From the NCBI RefSeq assembly GCF_015706575.1, contig NW_024037051.1:372001-436000 (forward strand): 64,000 nt of DNA, given 5' to 3'. The notes beneath the pieces were generated by a model that was not told where the DNA came from, made no database searches, and saw only the letters and a list, made by a program, of their open reading frames with translations. The DNA is from Patiria miniata. Lineage: Eukaryota; Echinodermata; Asteroidea; Valvatida; Asterinidae. How positions within the stretch are numbered: position 1 is the stretch's first letter; each line of letters opens with the position of its first letter. This document shows, in pieces, positions 29,901-44,900 of the stretch. Both the position numbers and the translations under genes were made by a program.

Positions 29901-32900
29901 TGAATTTTCTCCGCAAGTACTGGGTTTCAAAACCTGTCCTTTTGCCAGCTTGTTGGCCTCATCACAGCTTCCCACAAGGTATAGTTTGTGCAGAACTTCC
30001 CAGGTTAAGGTACCTTTAGACCGCGATATACGAAGTTCGTGTCGCGGGCGCTTGCAGGCATTGCTGTTAGACTGACTGCACATAGGGGTACTACTGGCAT
30101 TGATGCGCTATATCTTGAATTTTCTCCGCAAGTACTGGGTTTCAAAACCTGTCCTTTTGCCAGCTTGTTGGCCTATCACAAGCTTCCGAACAAGGTATAG
30201 TTTGTGCAGAACTTCCCAGGTTAAGGTACCTTTAGACCGCGATATACGAAGTTCGTGTCGCGGGCGCTTGCAGGCATTGCTGTTAGACTGACTGCACATA
30301 GGGTACTACTGGCATTGATGCGCTATATCTTGAATTTTCTCCGCAAGTACTGGGTTTCAAAACCTGTCCTTTTGCCAGCTTGTTGGCCTCATCATCAAGC
30401 TTCCCAACAAGGTATAGTTTGTGCAGAACTTCCCAGGTTAAGGTACCTTTAGACCGCGATATACGAAGTTCGTGTCGCGGGCGCTTGCAGGCATTGCTGT
30501 AGACTGACTGCACATAGGGGTACTACTGGCATTGATGCGCTATATCTTGAATTTTCTCCGCAAGTACTGGTTTCAAAACCTGTCCTTTTGCCAGCTTGTT
30601 GGCCTACTCATTAGCTTTCGAACAAGGTATAGTTTGTGCAGAACTTCCCAGGTTAAGGTACCTTTAGACCGCGATATACGAAGTTCGTGTCGCGGGCGCT
30701 TGCAGGCATTGCTGTTAGACTGACTGCACATAGGGTACTACTGGCATTGATGCGCTATATCTTGAATTTTCTCCGCAAGTACTGAGTTTCAAAACCTGTC
30801 CTTTTGCCAGTTTGTTGGCCTCATCACAAGCTTCCAACAAGGTATAGTTTTGTGCAGAACTTCCCAGGTTAAGGTACCTTTAGACCGCGATATACGAAGT
30901 TCGTGTCGCGGGCGCTTGCAGGCATTGCTGTTAGACTGACTGCACATAGGGGTACTACTGGCATTGATGCGCTATATCTTGAATTTTCTCCGCAAGTACT
31001 GGGTTTCAAAACCTGTCCTTTTGCCAGCTTGTTGGCCTACTCATTAGCTTTCGAACAAGGTATAGTTTGTGCAGAACTTCCCAGGTTAAGGTACCTTTAG
31101 ACCGCGATATACGAAGTTCGTGTCGCGGGCGCTTGCAGGCATTGCTGTTAGACTGACTGCACATAGGGGTACTACTGGCATTGATGCGCTATATCTTGAA
31201 TTTTCTCCGCAAGTACTGGTTTCAAAACCTGTCCTTTTGCCAGTTTGTTGGCCTCATCACAAGCTTCCGAACAAGGTATAGTTTGTGCAGAACTTCCCAG
31301 GTTAAGGTACCTTTAGACCGCGATATACGAAGTTCGTGTCGCGGGCGCTTGCAGGCATTGCTGTTAGACTGACTGCACATAGGGGTACTACTGGCATTGA
31401 TGCGCTATATCTTGATTTTCTCCGCAAGTACTGGGTTTCAAACCTGTCCTTTTGCCAGCTTGTTGGCCTACTCATTAGCTTTCGAACAAGGTATAGTTTT
31501 GTGCAGAACTTCCCAGGTTAAGGTACCTTTAGACCGCGATATACGAAGTTCGTGTCGCGGGCGCTTGCAGGCATTGCTGTTAGACTGACTGCACATAGGG
31601 GTACTACTGGCATTGATGCGCTATATCTTGAATTTTCTCCGCAAGTACTGGGTTTTCAACCTGTCCTTTTGCCAGTTTGTTGGCCTCATCACAAGCTTCC
31701 AACAAGGTATAGTTTGTGCAGAACTTCCCAGGTTAAGGTACCTTTAGACCGCGATATACGAAGTTCGTGTCGCGGGCGCTTGCAGGCATTGCTGTTAGAC
31801 TGACTGCACATAGGGGTACTACTGGCATTGATGCGCTATATCTTGAATTTTCTCCGCAAGTACTGGGTTTCAAAACCTGTCCTTTTGCCAGCTTGTTGGC
31901 CTCATCACAAGCTTCCCAACAAGGTATAGTTTGTGCAGAACTTCCCAGGTTAAGGTACCTTTAGACCGCGATATACGAAGTTCGTGTCGCGGGCGCTTGC
32001 AGGCATTGCTGTTAGACTGACTGCACATAGGGGTACTACTGGCATTGATGCGCTATATCTTGAATTTTCTCCGCAAGTACTGGGTTTCAAAACCTGTCCT
32101 TTTGCCAGCTTGTTGGCCTACTCATTAGCTTTCGAACAAGGTATAGTTTGTGCAGAACTTCCCAGGTTAAGGTACCTTTAGACCGCGATATACGAAGTTC
32201 GTGTCGCGGGCGCTTGCAGGCATTGCTGTTAGACTGACTGCACATAGGGGTACTACTGGCATTGATGCGCTATATCTTGAATTTTCTCCGCAAGTACTGA
32301 GTTTCAAACCTGTCCTTTTGCCAGTTTGTTGGCCTCATCACAGCTTCCCAACAAGGTATAGTTTGTGCAGAACTTCCCAGGTTAAGGTACCTTTAGACCG
32401 CGATATACGAAGTTCGTGTCGCGGGCGCTTGCAGGCATTGCTGTTAGACTGACTGCACATAGGGGTACTACTGGCATTGATGCGCTATATCTTGAATTTT
32501 CTCCGCAAGTACTGGGTTTCAAAACCTGTCCTTTTGCCAGCTTGTTGGCCTACTCATTAGCTTTCGAACAAGGTATAGTTTGTGCAGAACTTCCCAGGTT
32601 AAGGTACCTTTAGACCGCGATATACGAAGTTCGTGTCGCGGCGCTTGCAGGCATTGCTGTTAGACTGACTGCACATAGGGGTACTACTGGCATTGATGCG
32701 CTATATCTTGAATTTTCTCCGCAAGTACTGGTTTCAAAACCTGTCCTTTTGCCAGCTTGTTGGCCTATCATTAGCTTTCGAACAAGGTATAGTTTGTGCA
32801 GAACTTCCCAGGTTAAGGTACCTTTAGACCGCGATATACGAAGTTCGTGTCGCGGGCGCTTGCAGGCATTGCTGTTAGACTGACTGCACATAGGGGTACT

Positions 32901-35900
32901 ACTGGCATTGATGCGCTATATCTTGAATTTTCTCCGCAAGTACTGGTTTCAAAACCTGTCCTTTTGCCAGCTTGTTGGCCTACTCACAGCTTTCGAACAA
33001 GGTATAGTTTGTGCAGAACTTCCCAGGTTAAGGTACCTTTAGACCGCGATATACGAAGTTCGTGTCGCGGGCGCTTGCAGGCATTGCTGTTAGACTGACT
33101 GCACATAGGGTACTACTGGCATTGATGCGCTATATCTTGAATTTTCTCCGCAAGTACTGAGTTTCAAAACCTGTCCTTTTGCCAGTTTGTTGGCCTCATC
33201 ACAAGCTTTCGAACAAGGTATAGTTTGTGCAGAACTTCCCAGGTTAAGGTACCTTTAGACCGCGATATACGAAGTTCGTGTCGCGGGCGCTTGCAGGCAT
33301 TGCTGTTAGACTGACTGCACATAGGGGTACTACTGGCATTGATGCGCTATATCTTGAATTTTCTCCGCAAGTACTGGGTTTCAAAACCTGTCCTTTTGCC
33401 AGCTTGTTGGCCTACTCATTAGCTTTCGAACAAGGTATAGTTTGTGCAGAACTTCCCAGGTTAAGGTACCTTTAGACCGCGATATACGAAGTTCGTGTCG
33501 CGGGCGCTTGCAGGCATTGCTGTTAGACTGACTGCACATAGGGGTACTACTGGCATTGATGCGCTATATCTTGAATTTTCTCCGCAAGTACTGGTTTTCA
33601 AAACCTGTCCTTTTGCCAGCTTGTTGGCCTACTCATTAGCTTTCGAACAAGGTATAGTTTGTGCAGAACTTCCCAGGTTAAGGTACCTTTAGACCGCGAT
33701 ATACGAAGTTCGTGTCGCGGGCGCTTGCAGGCATTGCTGTTAGACTGACTGCACATAGGGGTACTACTGGCATTGATGCGCTATATCTTGAATTTTCTCC
33801 GCAAGTACTGAGTTTCAAAACCTGTCCTTTTGCCAGCTTGTTGGCCTATCACAAGCTTCCCACAAGGTATAGTTTGTGCAGAACTTCCCAGGTTAAGGTA
33901 CCTTTAGACCGCGATATACGAAGTTCGTGTCGCGGGCGCTTGCAGGCATTGCTGTTAGACTGACTGCACATAGGGGTACTACTGGCATTGATGCGCTATA
34001 TCTTGAATTTTCTCCGCAAGTACTGGTTTCAAAACCTGTCCTTTTGCCAGTTTGTTGGCCTATCATTAGCTTTCGAACAAGGTATAGTTTGTGCAGAACT
34101 TCCCAGGTTAAGGTACCTTTAGACCGCGATATACGAAGTTCGTGTCGCGGGCGCTTGCAGGCATTGCTGTTAGACTGACTGCACATAGGGGTACTACTGG
34201 CATTGATGCGCTATATCTTGAATTTTCTCCGCAAGTACTGGTTTCAAAACCTGTCCTTTTGCCAGCTTGTTGGCCTACTCATTAGCTTTCGAACAAGGTA
34301 TAGTTTGTGCAGAACTTCCCAGGTTAAGGTACCTTTAGACCGCGATATACGAAGTTCGTGTCGCGGGCGCTTGCAGGCATTGCTGTTAGACTGACTGCAC
34401 ATAGGGGTACTACTGGCATTGATGCGCTATATCTTGAATTTTCTCCGCAAGTACTGAGTTTCAAAACCTGTCCTTTTGCCAGTTGTTGGCCTCATCACAA
34501 GCTTCCGAACAAGGTATAGTTTGTGCAGAACTTCCCAGGTTAAGGTACCTTTAGACCGCGATATACGAAGTTCGTGTCGCGGGCGCTTGCAGGCATTGCT
34601 GTTAGACTGACTGCACATAGGGGTACTACTGGCATTGATGCGCTATATCTTGAATTTTCTCCGCAAGTACTGGTTTCAAAACCTGTCCTTTTGCCAGCTT
34701 GTTGGCCTACTCATTAGCTTCGAACAAGGTATAGTTTGTGCAGAACTTCCCAGGTTAAGGTACCTTTAGACCGCGATATACGAAGTTCGTGTCGCGGGCG
34801 CTTGCAGGCATTGCTGTTAGACTGACTGCACATAGGGGTACTACTGGCATTGATGCGCTATATCTTGAATTTTCTCCGCAAGTACTGAGTTTCAAAACCT
34901 GTCCTTTTGCCAGCTTGTTGGCCTCATCACAAGCTTCCCAACAAGGTATAGTTTGTGCAGAACTTCCCAGGTTAAGGTACCTTTAGACCGCGATATACGA
35001 AGTTCGTGTCGCGGGCGCTTGCAGGCATTGCTGTTAGACTGACTGCACATAGGGGTACTACTGGCATTGATGCGCTATATCTTGAATTTTCTCCGCAAGT
35101 ACTGGGTTTCAAAACCTGTCCTTTTGCCAGCTTGTTGGCCTACTCATTAGCTTTCGAACAAGGTATAGTTTGTGCAGAACTTCCCAGGTTAAGGTACCTT
35201 TAGACCGCGATATACGAAGTTCGTGTCGCGGGCGCTTGCAGGCATTGCTGTTAGACTGACTGCACATAGGGGTACTACTGGCATTGATGCGCTATATCTT
35301 GAATTTTCTCCGCAAGTACTGGGTTTCAAAACCTGTCCTTTTGCCAGCTTGTTGGCCTACTCATTAGCTTTCGAACAAGGTATAGTTTGTGCAGAACTTC
35401 CCAGGTTAAGGTACCTTTAGACCGCGATATACGAAGTTCGTGTCGCGGGCGCTTGCAGGCATTGCTGTTAGACTGACTGCACATAGGGGTACTACTGGCA
35501 TTGATGCGCTATATCTTGAATTTTCTCCGCAAGTACTGAGTTTCAAAACCTGTCCTTTTGCCAGTTTGTTGGCCTCATCACAAGCTTTCCAACAAGGTAT
35601 AGTTTGTGCAGAACTTCCCAGGTTAAGGTACCTTTAGACCGCGATATACGAAGTTCGTGTCGCGGGCGCTTGCAGGCATTGCTGTTAGACTGACTGCACA
35701 TAGGGGTACTACTGGCATTGATGCGCTATATCTTGAATTTTCTCCGCAAGTACTGGGTTTCAAAACCTGTCCTTTTGCCAGCTTGTTGGCCTACTCATTA
35801 GCTTTCGAACAAGGTATAGTTTGTGCAGAACTTCCCAGGTTAAGGTACCTTTAGACCGCGATATACGAAGTTCGTGTCGCGGGCGCTTGCAGGCATTGCT

Positions 35901-38900
35901 GTTAGACTGACTGCACATAGGGGTACTACTGGCATTGATGCGCTATATCTTGAATTTTCTCCGCAAGTACTGAGTTTCAAAACCTGTCCTTTTGCCAGCT
36001 TGTTGGCCTATCACAAGCTTTCGAACAAGGTATAGTTTGTGCAGAACTTCCCAGGTTAAGGTACCTTTAGACCGCGATATACGAAGTTCGTGTCGCGGGC
36101 GCTTGCAGGCATTGCTGTTAGACTGACTGCACATAGGGGTACTACTGGCATTGATGCGCTATATCTTGAATTTTCTCCGCAAGTACTGGGTTTCAAAACC
36201 TGTCCTTTTGCCAGCTTGTTGGCCTCATCACAAGCTTCCGAACAAGGTATAGTTTGTGCAGAACTTCCCAGGTTAAGGTACCTTTAGACCGCGATATACG
36301 AAGTTCGTGTCGCGGGCGCTTGCAGGCATTGCTGTTAGACTGACTGCACATAGGGGTACTACTGGCATTGATGCGCTATATCTTGAATTTTCTCCGCAAG
36401 TACTGGGTTTCAAAACCTGTCCTTTTGCCAGCTTGTTGGCCTACTCATTAGCTTTCGAACAAGGTATAGTTTGTGCAGAACTTCCCAGGTTAAGGTACCT
36501 TTAGACCGCGATATACGAAGTTCGTGTCGCGGGCGCTTGCAGGCATTGCTGTTAGACTGACTGCACATAGGGGTACTACTGGCATTGATGCGCTATATCT
36601 TGAATTTTCTCCGCAAGTACTGGTTTCAAAACCTGTCCTTTTGCCAGCTTGTTGGCCTACTCATTAGCTTTCGAACAAGGTATAGTTTGTGCAGAACTTC
36701 CCAGGTTAAGGTACCTTTAGACCGCGATATACGAAGTTCGTGTCGCGGGCGCTTGCAGGCATTGCTGTTAGACTGACTGCACATAGGGGTACTACTGGCA
36801 TTGATGCGCTATATCTTGAATTTTCTCCGCAAGTACTGAGTTTCAAAACCTGTCCTTTTGCCAGTTTGTTGGCCATCATTAGCTTCCGAACAAGGTATAG
36901 TTTGTGCAGAACTTCCCAGGTTAAGGTACCTTTAGACCGCGATATACGAAGTTCGTGTCGCGGGCGCTTGCAGGCATTGCTGTTAGACTGACTGCACATA
37001 GGGGTACTACTGGCATTGATGCGCTATATCTTGAATTTTCTCCGCAAGTACTGGGTTTCAAAACCTGTCCTTTTGCCAGCTTGTTGGCCTACTCATTAGC
37101 TTTCGAACAAGGTATAGTTTGTGCAGAACTTCCCAGGTTAAGGTACCTTTAGACCGCGATATACGAAGTTCGTGTCGCGGGCGCTTGCAGGCATTGCTGT
37201 TAGACTGACTGCACATAGGGGTACTACTGGCATTGATGCGCTATATCTTGAATTTTCTCCGCAAGTACTGAGTTTCAAAACCTGTCCTTTTGCCAGTTTG
37301 TTGGCCTCATCACAAGCTTTCCAACAAGGTATAGTTTGTGCAGAACTTCCCAGGTTAAGGTACCTTTAGACCGCGATATACGAAGTTCGTGTCGCGGGCG
37401 CTTGCAGGCATTGCTGTTAGACTGACTGCACATAGGGGTACTACTGGCATTGATGCGCTATATCTTGAATTTTCTCCGCAAGTACTGGGTTTCAAAACCT
37501 GTCCTTTTGCCAGCTTGTTGGCCTACTCATTAGCTTTCGAACAAGGTATAGTTTGTGCAGAACTTCCCAGGTTAAGGTACCTTTAGACCGCGATATACGA
37601 AGTTCGTGTCGCGGGCGCTTGCAGGCATTGCTGTTAGACTGACTGCACATAGGGGTACTACTGGCATTGATGCGCTATATCTTGAATTTTCTCCGCAAGT
37701 ACTGGGTTTCAAAACCTGTCCTTTTGCCAGCTTGTTGGCCTACTCATTAGCTTTCGAACAAGGTATAGTTTGTGCAGAACTTCCCAGGTTAAGGTACCTT
37801 TAGACCGCGATATACGAAGTTCGTGTCGCGGGCGCTTGCAGGCATTGCTGTTAGACTGACTGCACATAGGGGTACTACTGGCATTGATGCGCTATATCTT
37901 GAATTTTCTCCGCAAGTACTGAGTTTCAAAACCTGTCCTTTTGCCAGCTTGTTGGCCTCATCACAAGCTTTCCAACAAGGTATAGTTTGTGCAGAACTTC
38001 CCAGGTTAAGGTACCTTTAGACCGCGATATACGAAGTTCGTGTCGCGGGCGCTTGCAGGCATTGCTGTTAGACTGACTGCACATAGGGGTACTACTGGCA
38101 TTGATGCGCTATATCTTGAATTTTCTCCGCAAGTACTGGGTTTCAAAACCTGTCCTTTTGCCAGCTTGTTGGCCTCATCACAAGCTTCGAACAAGGTATA
38201 GTTTGTGCAGAACTTCCCAGGTTAAGGTACCTTTAGACCGCGATATACGAAGTTCGTGTCGCGGGCGCTTGCAGGCATTGCTGTTAGACTGACTGCACAT
38301 AGGGGTACTACTGGCATTGATGCGCTATATCTTGAATTTTCTCCGCAAGTACTGGGTTTCAAAACCTGTCCTTTTGCCAGCTTGTTGGCCTACTCATTAG
38401 CTTTCGAACAAGGTATAGTTTGTGCAGAACTTCCCAGGTTAAGGTACCTTTAGACCGCGATATACGAAGTTCGTGTCGCGGGCGCTTGCAGGCATTGCTG
38501 TTAGACTGACTGCACATAGGGGTACTACTGGCATTGATGCGCTATATCTTGAATTTTCTCCGCAAGTACTGGTTTCAAAACCTGTCCTTTTGCCAGCTTG
38601 TTGGCCTACTCATTAGCTTTCGAACAAGGTATAGTTTGTGCAGAACTTCCCAGGTTAAGGTACCTTTAGACCGCGATATACGAAGTTCGTGTCGCGGGCG
38701 CTTGCAGGCATTGCTGTTAGACTGACTGCACATAGGGGTACTACTGGCATTGATGCGCTATATCTTGAATTTTCTCCGCAAGTACTGGGTTTCAAAACCT
38801 GTCCTTTTGCCAGCTTGTTGGCCTCATCATTAGCTTTCGAACAAGGTATAGTTTGTGCAGAACTTCCCAGGTTAAGGTACCTTTAGACCGCGATATACGA

Positions 38901-41900
38901 AGTTCGTGTCGCGGGCGCTTGCAGGCATTGCTGTTAGACTGACTGCACATAGGGGTACTACTGGCATTGATGCGCTATATCTTGAATTTTCTCCGCAAGT
39001 ACTGAGTTTCAAAACCTGTCCTTTTGCCAGCTTGTTGGCCTACTCACAAGCTTTCGAACAAGGTATAGTTTGTGCAGAACTTCCCAGGTTAAGGTACCTT
39101 TAGACCGCGATATACGAAGTTCGTGTCGCGGGCGCTTGCAGGCATTGCTGTTAGACTGACTGCACATAGGGGTACTACTGGCATTGATGCGCTATATCTT
39201 GAATTTTCTCCGCAAGTACTGGGTTTCAAAACCTGTCCTTTTGCCAGCTTGTTGGCCTACTCATTAGCTTTCGAACAAGGTATAGTTTGTGCAGAACTTC
39301 CCAGGTTAAGGTACCTTTAGACCGCGATATACGAAGTTCGTGTCGCGGGCGCTTGCAGGCATTGCTGTTAGACTGACTGCACATAGGGGTACTACTGGCA
39401 TTGATGCGCTATATCTTGAATTTTCTCCGCAAGTACTGGGTTTCAAAACCTGTCCTTTTGCCAGCTTGTTGGCCTACTCATTAGCTTTCGAACAAGGTAT
39501 AGTTTGTGCAGAACTTCCCAGGTTAAGGTACCTTTAGACCGCGATATACGAAGTTCGTGTCGCGGGCGCTTGCAGGCATTGCTGTTAGACTGACTGCACA
39601 TAGGGGTACTACTGGCATTGATGCGCTATATCTTGAATTTTCTCCGCAAGTACTGGGTTTCAAAACCTGTCCTTTTGCCAGCTTGTTGGCCTACTCATTA
39701 GCTTTCGAACAAGGTATAGTTTGTGCAGAACTTCCCAGGTTAAGGTACCTTTAGACCGCGATATACGAAGTTCGTGTCGCGGGCGCTTGCAGGCATTGCT
39801 GTTAGACTGACTGCACATAGGGGTACTACTGGCATTGATGCGCTATATCTTGAATTTTCTCCGCAAGTACTGAGTTTCAAAACCTGTCCTTTTGCCAGCT
39901 TGTTGGCCTCATCACAAGCTTCCAACAAGGTATAGTTTGTGCAGAACTTCCCAGGTTAAGGTACCTTTAGACCGCGATATACGAAGTTCGTGTCGCGGGC
40001 GCTTGCAGGCATTGCTGTTAGACTGACTGCACATAGGGGTACTACTGGCATTGATGCGCTATATCTTGAATTTTCTCCGCAAGTACTGGGTTTCAAAACC
40101 TGTCCTTTTGCCAGCTTGTTGGCCTACTCATTAGCTTTCGAACAAGGTATAGTTTGTGCAGAACTTCCCAGGTTAAGGTACCTTTAGACCGCGATATACG
40201 AAGTTCGTGTCGCGGGCGCTTGCAGGCATTGCTGTTAGACTGACTGCACATAGGGGTACTACTGGCATTGATGCGCTATATCTTGAATTTTCTCCGCAAG
40301 TACTGGGTTTCAAAACCTGTCCTTTTGCCAGCTTGTTGGCCTACTCATTAGCTTTCGAACAAGGTATAGTTTGTGCAGAACTTCCCAGGTTAAGGTACCT
40401 TTAGACCGCGATATACGAAGTTCGTGTCGCGGGCGCTTGCAGGCATTGCTGTTAGACTGACTGCACATAGGGGTACTACTGGCATTGATGCGCTATATCT
40501 TGAATTTTCTCCGCAAGTACTGAGTTTCAAAACCTGTCCTTTTGCCAGTTTGTTGGCCTCATCACAAGCTTCCCAACAAGGTATAGTTTGTGCAGAACTT
40601 CCCAGGTTAAGGTACCTTTAGACCGCGATATACGAAGTTCGTGTCGCGGGCGCTTGCAGGCATTGCTGTTAGACTGACTGCACATAGGGGTACTACTGGC
40701 ATTGATGCGCTATATCTTGAATTTTCTCCGCAAGTACTGGTTTCAAAACCTGTCCTTTTGCCAGCTTGTTGGCCTACTCATTAGCTTTCGAACAAGGTAT
40801 AGTTTGTGCAGAACTTCCCAGGTTAAGGTACCTTTAGACCGCGATATACGAAGTTCGTGTCGCGGGCGCTTGCAGGCATTGCTGTTAGACTGACTGCACA
40901 TAGGGGTACTACTGGCATTGATGCGCTATATCTTGAATTTTCTCCGCAAGTACTGAGTTTCAAAACCTGTCCTTTTGCCAGTTTGTTGGCCTCATCACAA
41001 GCTTCCAACAAGGTATAGTTTGTGCAGAACTTCCCAGGTTAAGGTACCTTTAGACCGCGATATACGAAGTTCGTGTCGCGGGCGCTTGCAGGCATTGCTG
41101 TTAGACTGACTGCACATAGGGGTACTACTGGCATTGATGCGCTATATCTTGAATTTTCTCCGCAAGTACTGGGTTTCAAAACCTGTCCTTTTGCCAGCTT
41201 GTTGGCCTACTCATTAGCTTTCGAACAAGGTATAGTTTGTGCAGAACTTCCCAGGTTAAGGTACCTTTAGACCGCGATATACGAAGTTCGTGTCGCGGGC
41301 GCTTGCAGGCATTGCTGTTAGACTGACTGCACATAGGGGTACTACTGGCATTGATGCGCTATATCTTGAATTTTCTCCGCAAGTACTGGGTTTCAAAACC
41401 TGTCCTTTTGCCAGCTTGTTGGCCTACTCATTAGCTTTCGAACAAGGTATAGTTTGTGCAGAACTTCCCAGGTTAAGGTACCTTTAGACCGCGATATACG
41501 AAGTTCGTGTCGCGGGCGCTTGCAGGCATTGCTGTTAGACTGACTGCACATAGGGGTACTACTGGCATTGATGCGCTATATCTTGAATTTTCTCCGCAAG
41601 TACTGAGTTTCAAAACCTGTCCTTTTGCCAGTTTGTTGGCCTCATCACAAGCTTCCCAACAAGGTATAGTTTGTGCAGAACTTCCCAGGTTAAGGTACCT
41701 TTAGACCGCGATATACGAAGTTCGTGTCGCGGGCGCTTGCAGGCATTGCTGTTAGACTGACTGCACATAGGGGTACTACTGGCATTGATGCGCTATATCT
41801 TGAATTTTCTCCGCAAGTACTGGGTTTCAAAACCTGTCCTTTTGCCAGCTTGTTGGCCTACTCATTAGCTTTCGAACAAGGTATAGTTTGTGCAGAACTT

Positions 41901-44900
41901 CCCAGGTTAAGGTACCTTTAGACCGCGATATACGAAGTTCGTGTCGCGGGCGCTTGCAGGCATTGCTGTTAGACTGACTGCACATAGGGGTACTACTGGC
42001 ATTGATGCGCTATATCTTGAATTTTCTCCGCAAGTACTGAGTTTCAAAACCTGTCCTTTTGCCAGCTTGTTGGCCTCATCACAAGCTTTCGAACAAGGTA
42101 TAGTTTGTGCAGAACTTCCCAGGTTAAGGTACCTTTAGACCGCGATATACGAAGTTCGTGTCGCGGGCGCTTGCAGGCATTGCTGTTAGACTGACTGCAC
42201 ATAGGGGTACTACTGGCATTGATGCGCTATATCTTGAATTTTCTCCGCAAGTACTGGGTTTCAAAACCTGTCCTTTTGCCAGCTTGTTGGCCTACTCATT
42301 AGCTTTCGAACAAGGTATAGTTTGTGCAGAACTTCCCAGGTTAAGGTACCTTTAGACCGCGATATACGAAGTTCGTGTCGCGGGCGCTTGCAGGCATTGC
42401 TGTTAGACTGACTGCACATAGGGGTACTACTGGCATTGATGCGCTATATCTTGAATTTTCTCCGCAAGTACTGGAGTTTCAAAACCTGTCCTTTTGCCAG
42501 TTTGTTGGCCTCATCACAAGCTTCCGAACAAGGTATAGTTTGTGCAGAACTTCCCAGGTTAAGGTACCTTTAGACCGCGATATACGAAGTTCGTGTCGCG
42601 GGCGCTTGCAGGCATTGCTGTTAGACTGACTGCACATAGGGGTACTACTGGCATTGATGCGCTATATCTTGAATTTTCTCCGCAAGTACTGGGTTTCAAA
42701 ACCTGTCCTTTTGCCAGCTTGTTGGCCTACTCATTAGCTTTCGAACAAGGTATAGTTTGTGCAGAACTTCCCAGGTTAAGGTACCTTTAGACCGCGATAT
42801 ACGAAGTTCGTGTCGCGGGCGCTTGCAGGCATTGCTGTTAGACTGACTGCACATAGGGGTACTACTGGCATTGATGCGCTATATCTTGAATTTTCTCCGC
42901 AAGTACTGGGTTTCAAAACCTGTCCTTTTGCCAGCTTGTTGGCCTACTCATTAGCTTTCGAACAAGGTATAGTTTGTGCAGAACTTCCCAGGTTAAGGTA
43001 CCTTTAGACCGCGATATACGAAGTTCGTGTCGCGGGCGCTTGCAGGCATTGCTGTTAGACTGACTGCACATAGGGGTACTACTGGCATTGATGCGCTATA
43101 TCTTGAATTTTCTCCGCAAGTACTGGGTTTCAAAACCTGTCCTTTTGCCAGCTTGTTGGCCTACTCATTAGCTTTCGAACAAGGTATAGTTTGTGCAGAA
43201 CTTCCCAGGTTAAGGTACCTTTAGACCGCGATATACGAAGTTCGTGTCGCGGGCGCTTGCAGGCATTGCTGTTAGACTGACTGCACATAGGGGTACTACT
43301 GGCATTGATGCGCTATATCTTGAATTTTCTCCGCAAGTACTGGTTTCAAAACCTGTCCTTTTGCCAGTTTGTTGGCCTCATCACAAGCTTCCCAACAAGG
43401 TATAGTTTGTGCAGAACTTCCCAGGTTAAGGTACCTTTAGACCGCGATATACGAAGTTCGTGTCGCGGGCGCTTGCAGGCATTGCTGTTAGACTGACTGC
43501 ACATAGGGGTACTACTGGCATTGATGCGCTATATCTTGAATTTTCTCCGCAAGTACTGGGTTTCAAAACCTGTCCTTTTGCCAGCTTGTTGGCCTACTCA
43601 TTAGCTTTCGAACAAGGTATAGTTTGTGCAGAACTTCCCAGGTTAAGGTACCTTTAGACCGCGATATACGAAGTTCGTGTCGCGGGCGCTTGCAGGCATT
43701 GCTGTTAGACTGACTGCACATAGGGGTACTACTGGCATTGATGCGCTATATCTTGAATTTTCTCCGCAAGTACTGGGTTTCAAAACCTGTCCTTTTGCCA
43801 GCTTGTTGGCCTACTCATTAGCTTTCGAACAAGGTATAGTTTGTGCAGAACTTCCCAGGTTAAGGTACCTTTAGACCGCGATATACGAAGTTCGTGTCGC
43901 GGGCGCTTGCAGGCATTGCTGTTAGACTGACTGCACATAGGGGTACTACTGGCATTGATGCGCTATATCTTGAATTTTCTCCGCAAGTACTGGTTTCAAA
44001 ACCTGTCCTTTTGCCAGCTTGTTGGCCTACTCATTAGCTTTCGAACAAGGTATAGTTTGTGCAGAACTTCCCAGGTTAAGGTACCTTTAGACCGCGATAT
44101 ACGAAGTTCGTGTCGCGGGCGCTTGCAGGCATTGCTGTTAGACTGACTGCACATAGGGGTACTACTGGCATTGATGCGCTATATCTTGAATTTTCTCCGC
44201 AAGTACTGAGTTTCAAAACCTGTCCTTTTGCCAGTTTGTTGGCCTCATCACAAGCTTCCGAACAAGGTATAGTTTGTGCAGAACTTCCCAGGTTAAGGTA
44301 CCTTTAGACCGCGATATACGAAGTTCGTGTCGCGGGCGCTTGCAGGCATTGCTGTTAGACTGACTGCACATAGGGGTACTACTGGCATTGATGCGCTATA
44401 TCTTGAATTTTCTCCGCAAGTACTGGGTTTCAAAACCTGTCCTTTTGCCAGCTTGTTGGCCTACTCATTAGCTTTCGAACAAGGTATAGTTTGTGCAGAA
44501 CTTCCCAGGTTAAGGTACCTTTAGACCGCGATATACGAAGTTCGTGTCGCGGGCGCTTGCAGGCATTGCTGTTAGACTGACTGCACATAGGGGTACTACT
44601 GGCATTGATGCGCTATATCTTGAATTTTCTCCGCAAGTACTGGGTTTCAAAACCTGTCCTTTTGCCAGCTTGTTGGCCTACTCATTAGCTTCCGAACAAG
44701 GTATAGTTTGTGCAGAACTTCCCAGGTTAAGGTACCTTTAGACCGCGATATACGAAGTTCGTGTCGCGGGCGCTTGCAGGCATTGCTGTTAGACTGACTG
44801 CACATAGGGGTACTACTGGCATTGATGCGCTATATCTTGAATTTTCTCCGCAAGTACTGGGTTTCAAAACCTGTCCTTTTGCCAGCTTGTTGGCCTACTC

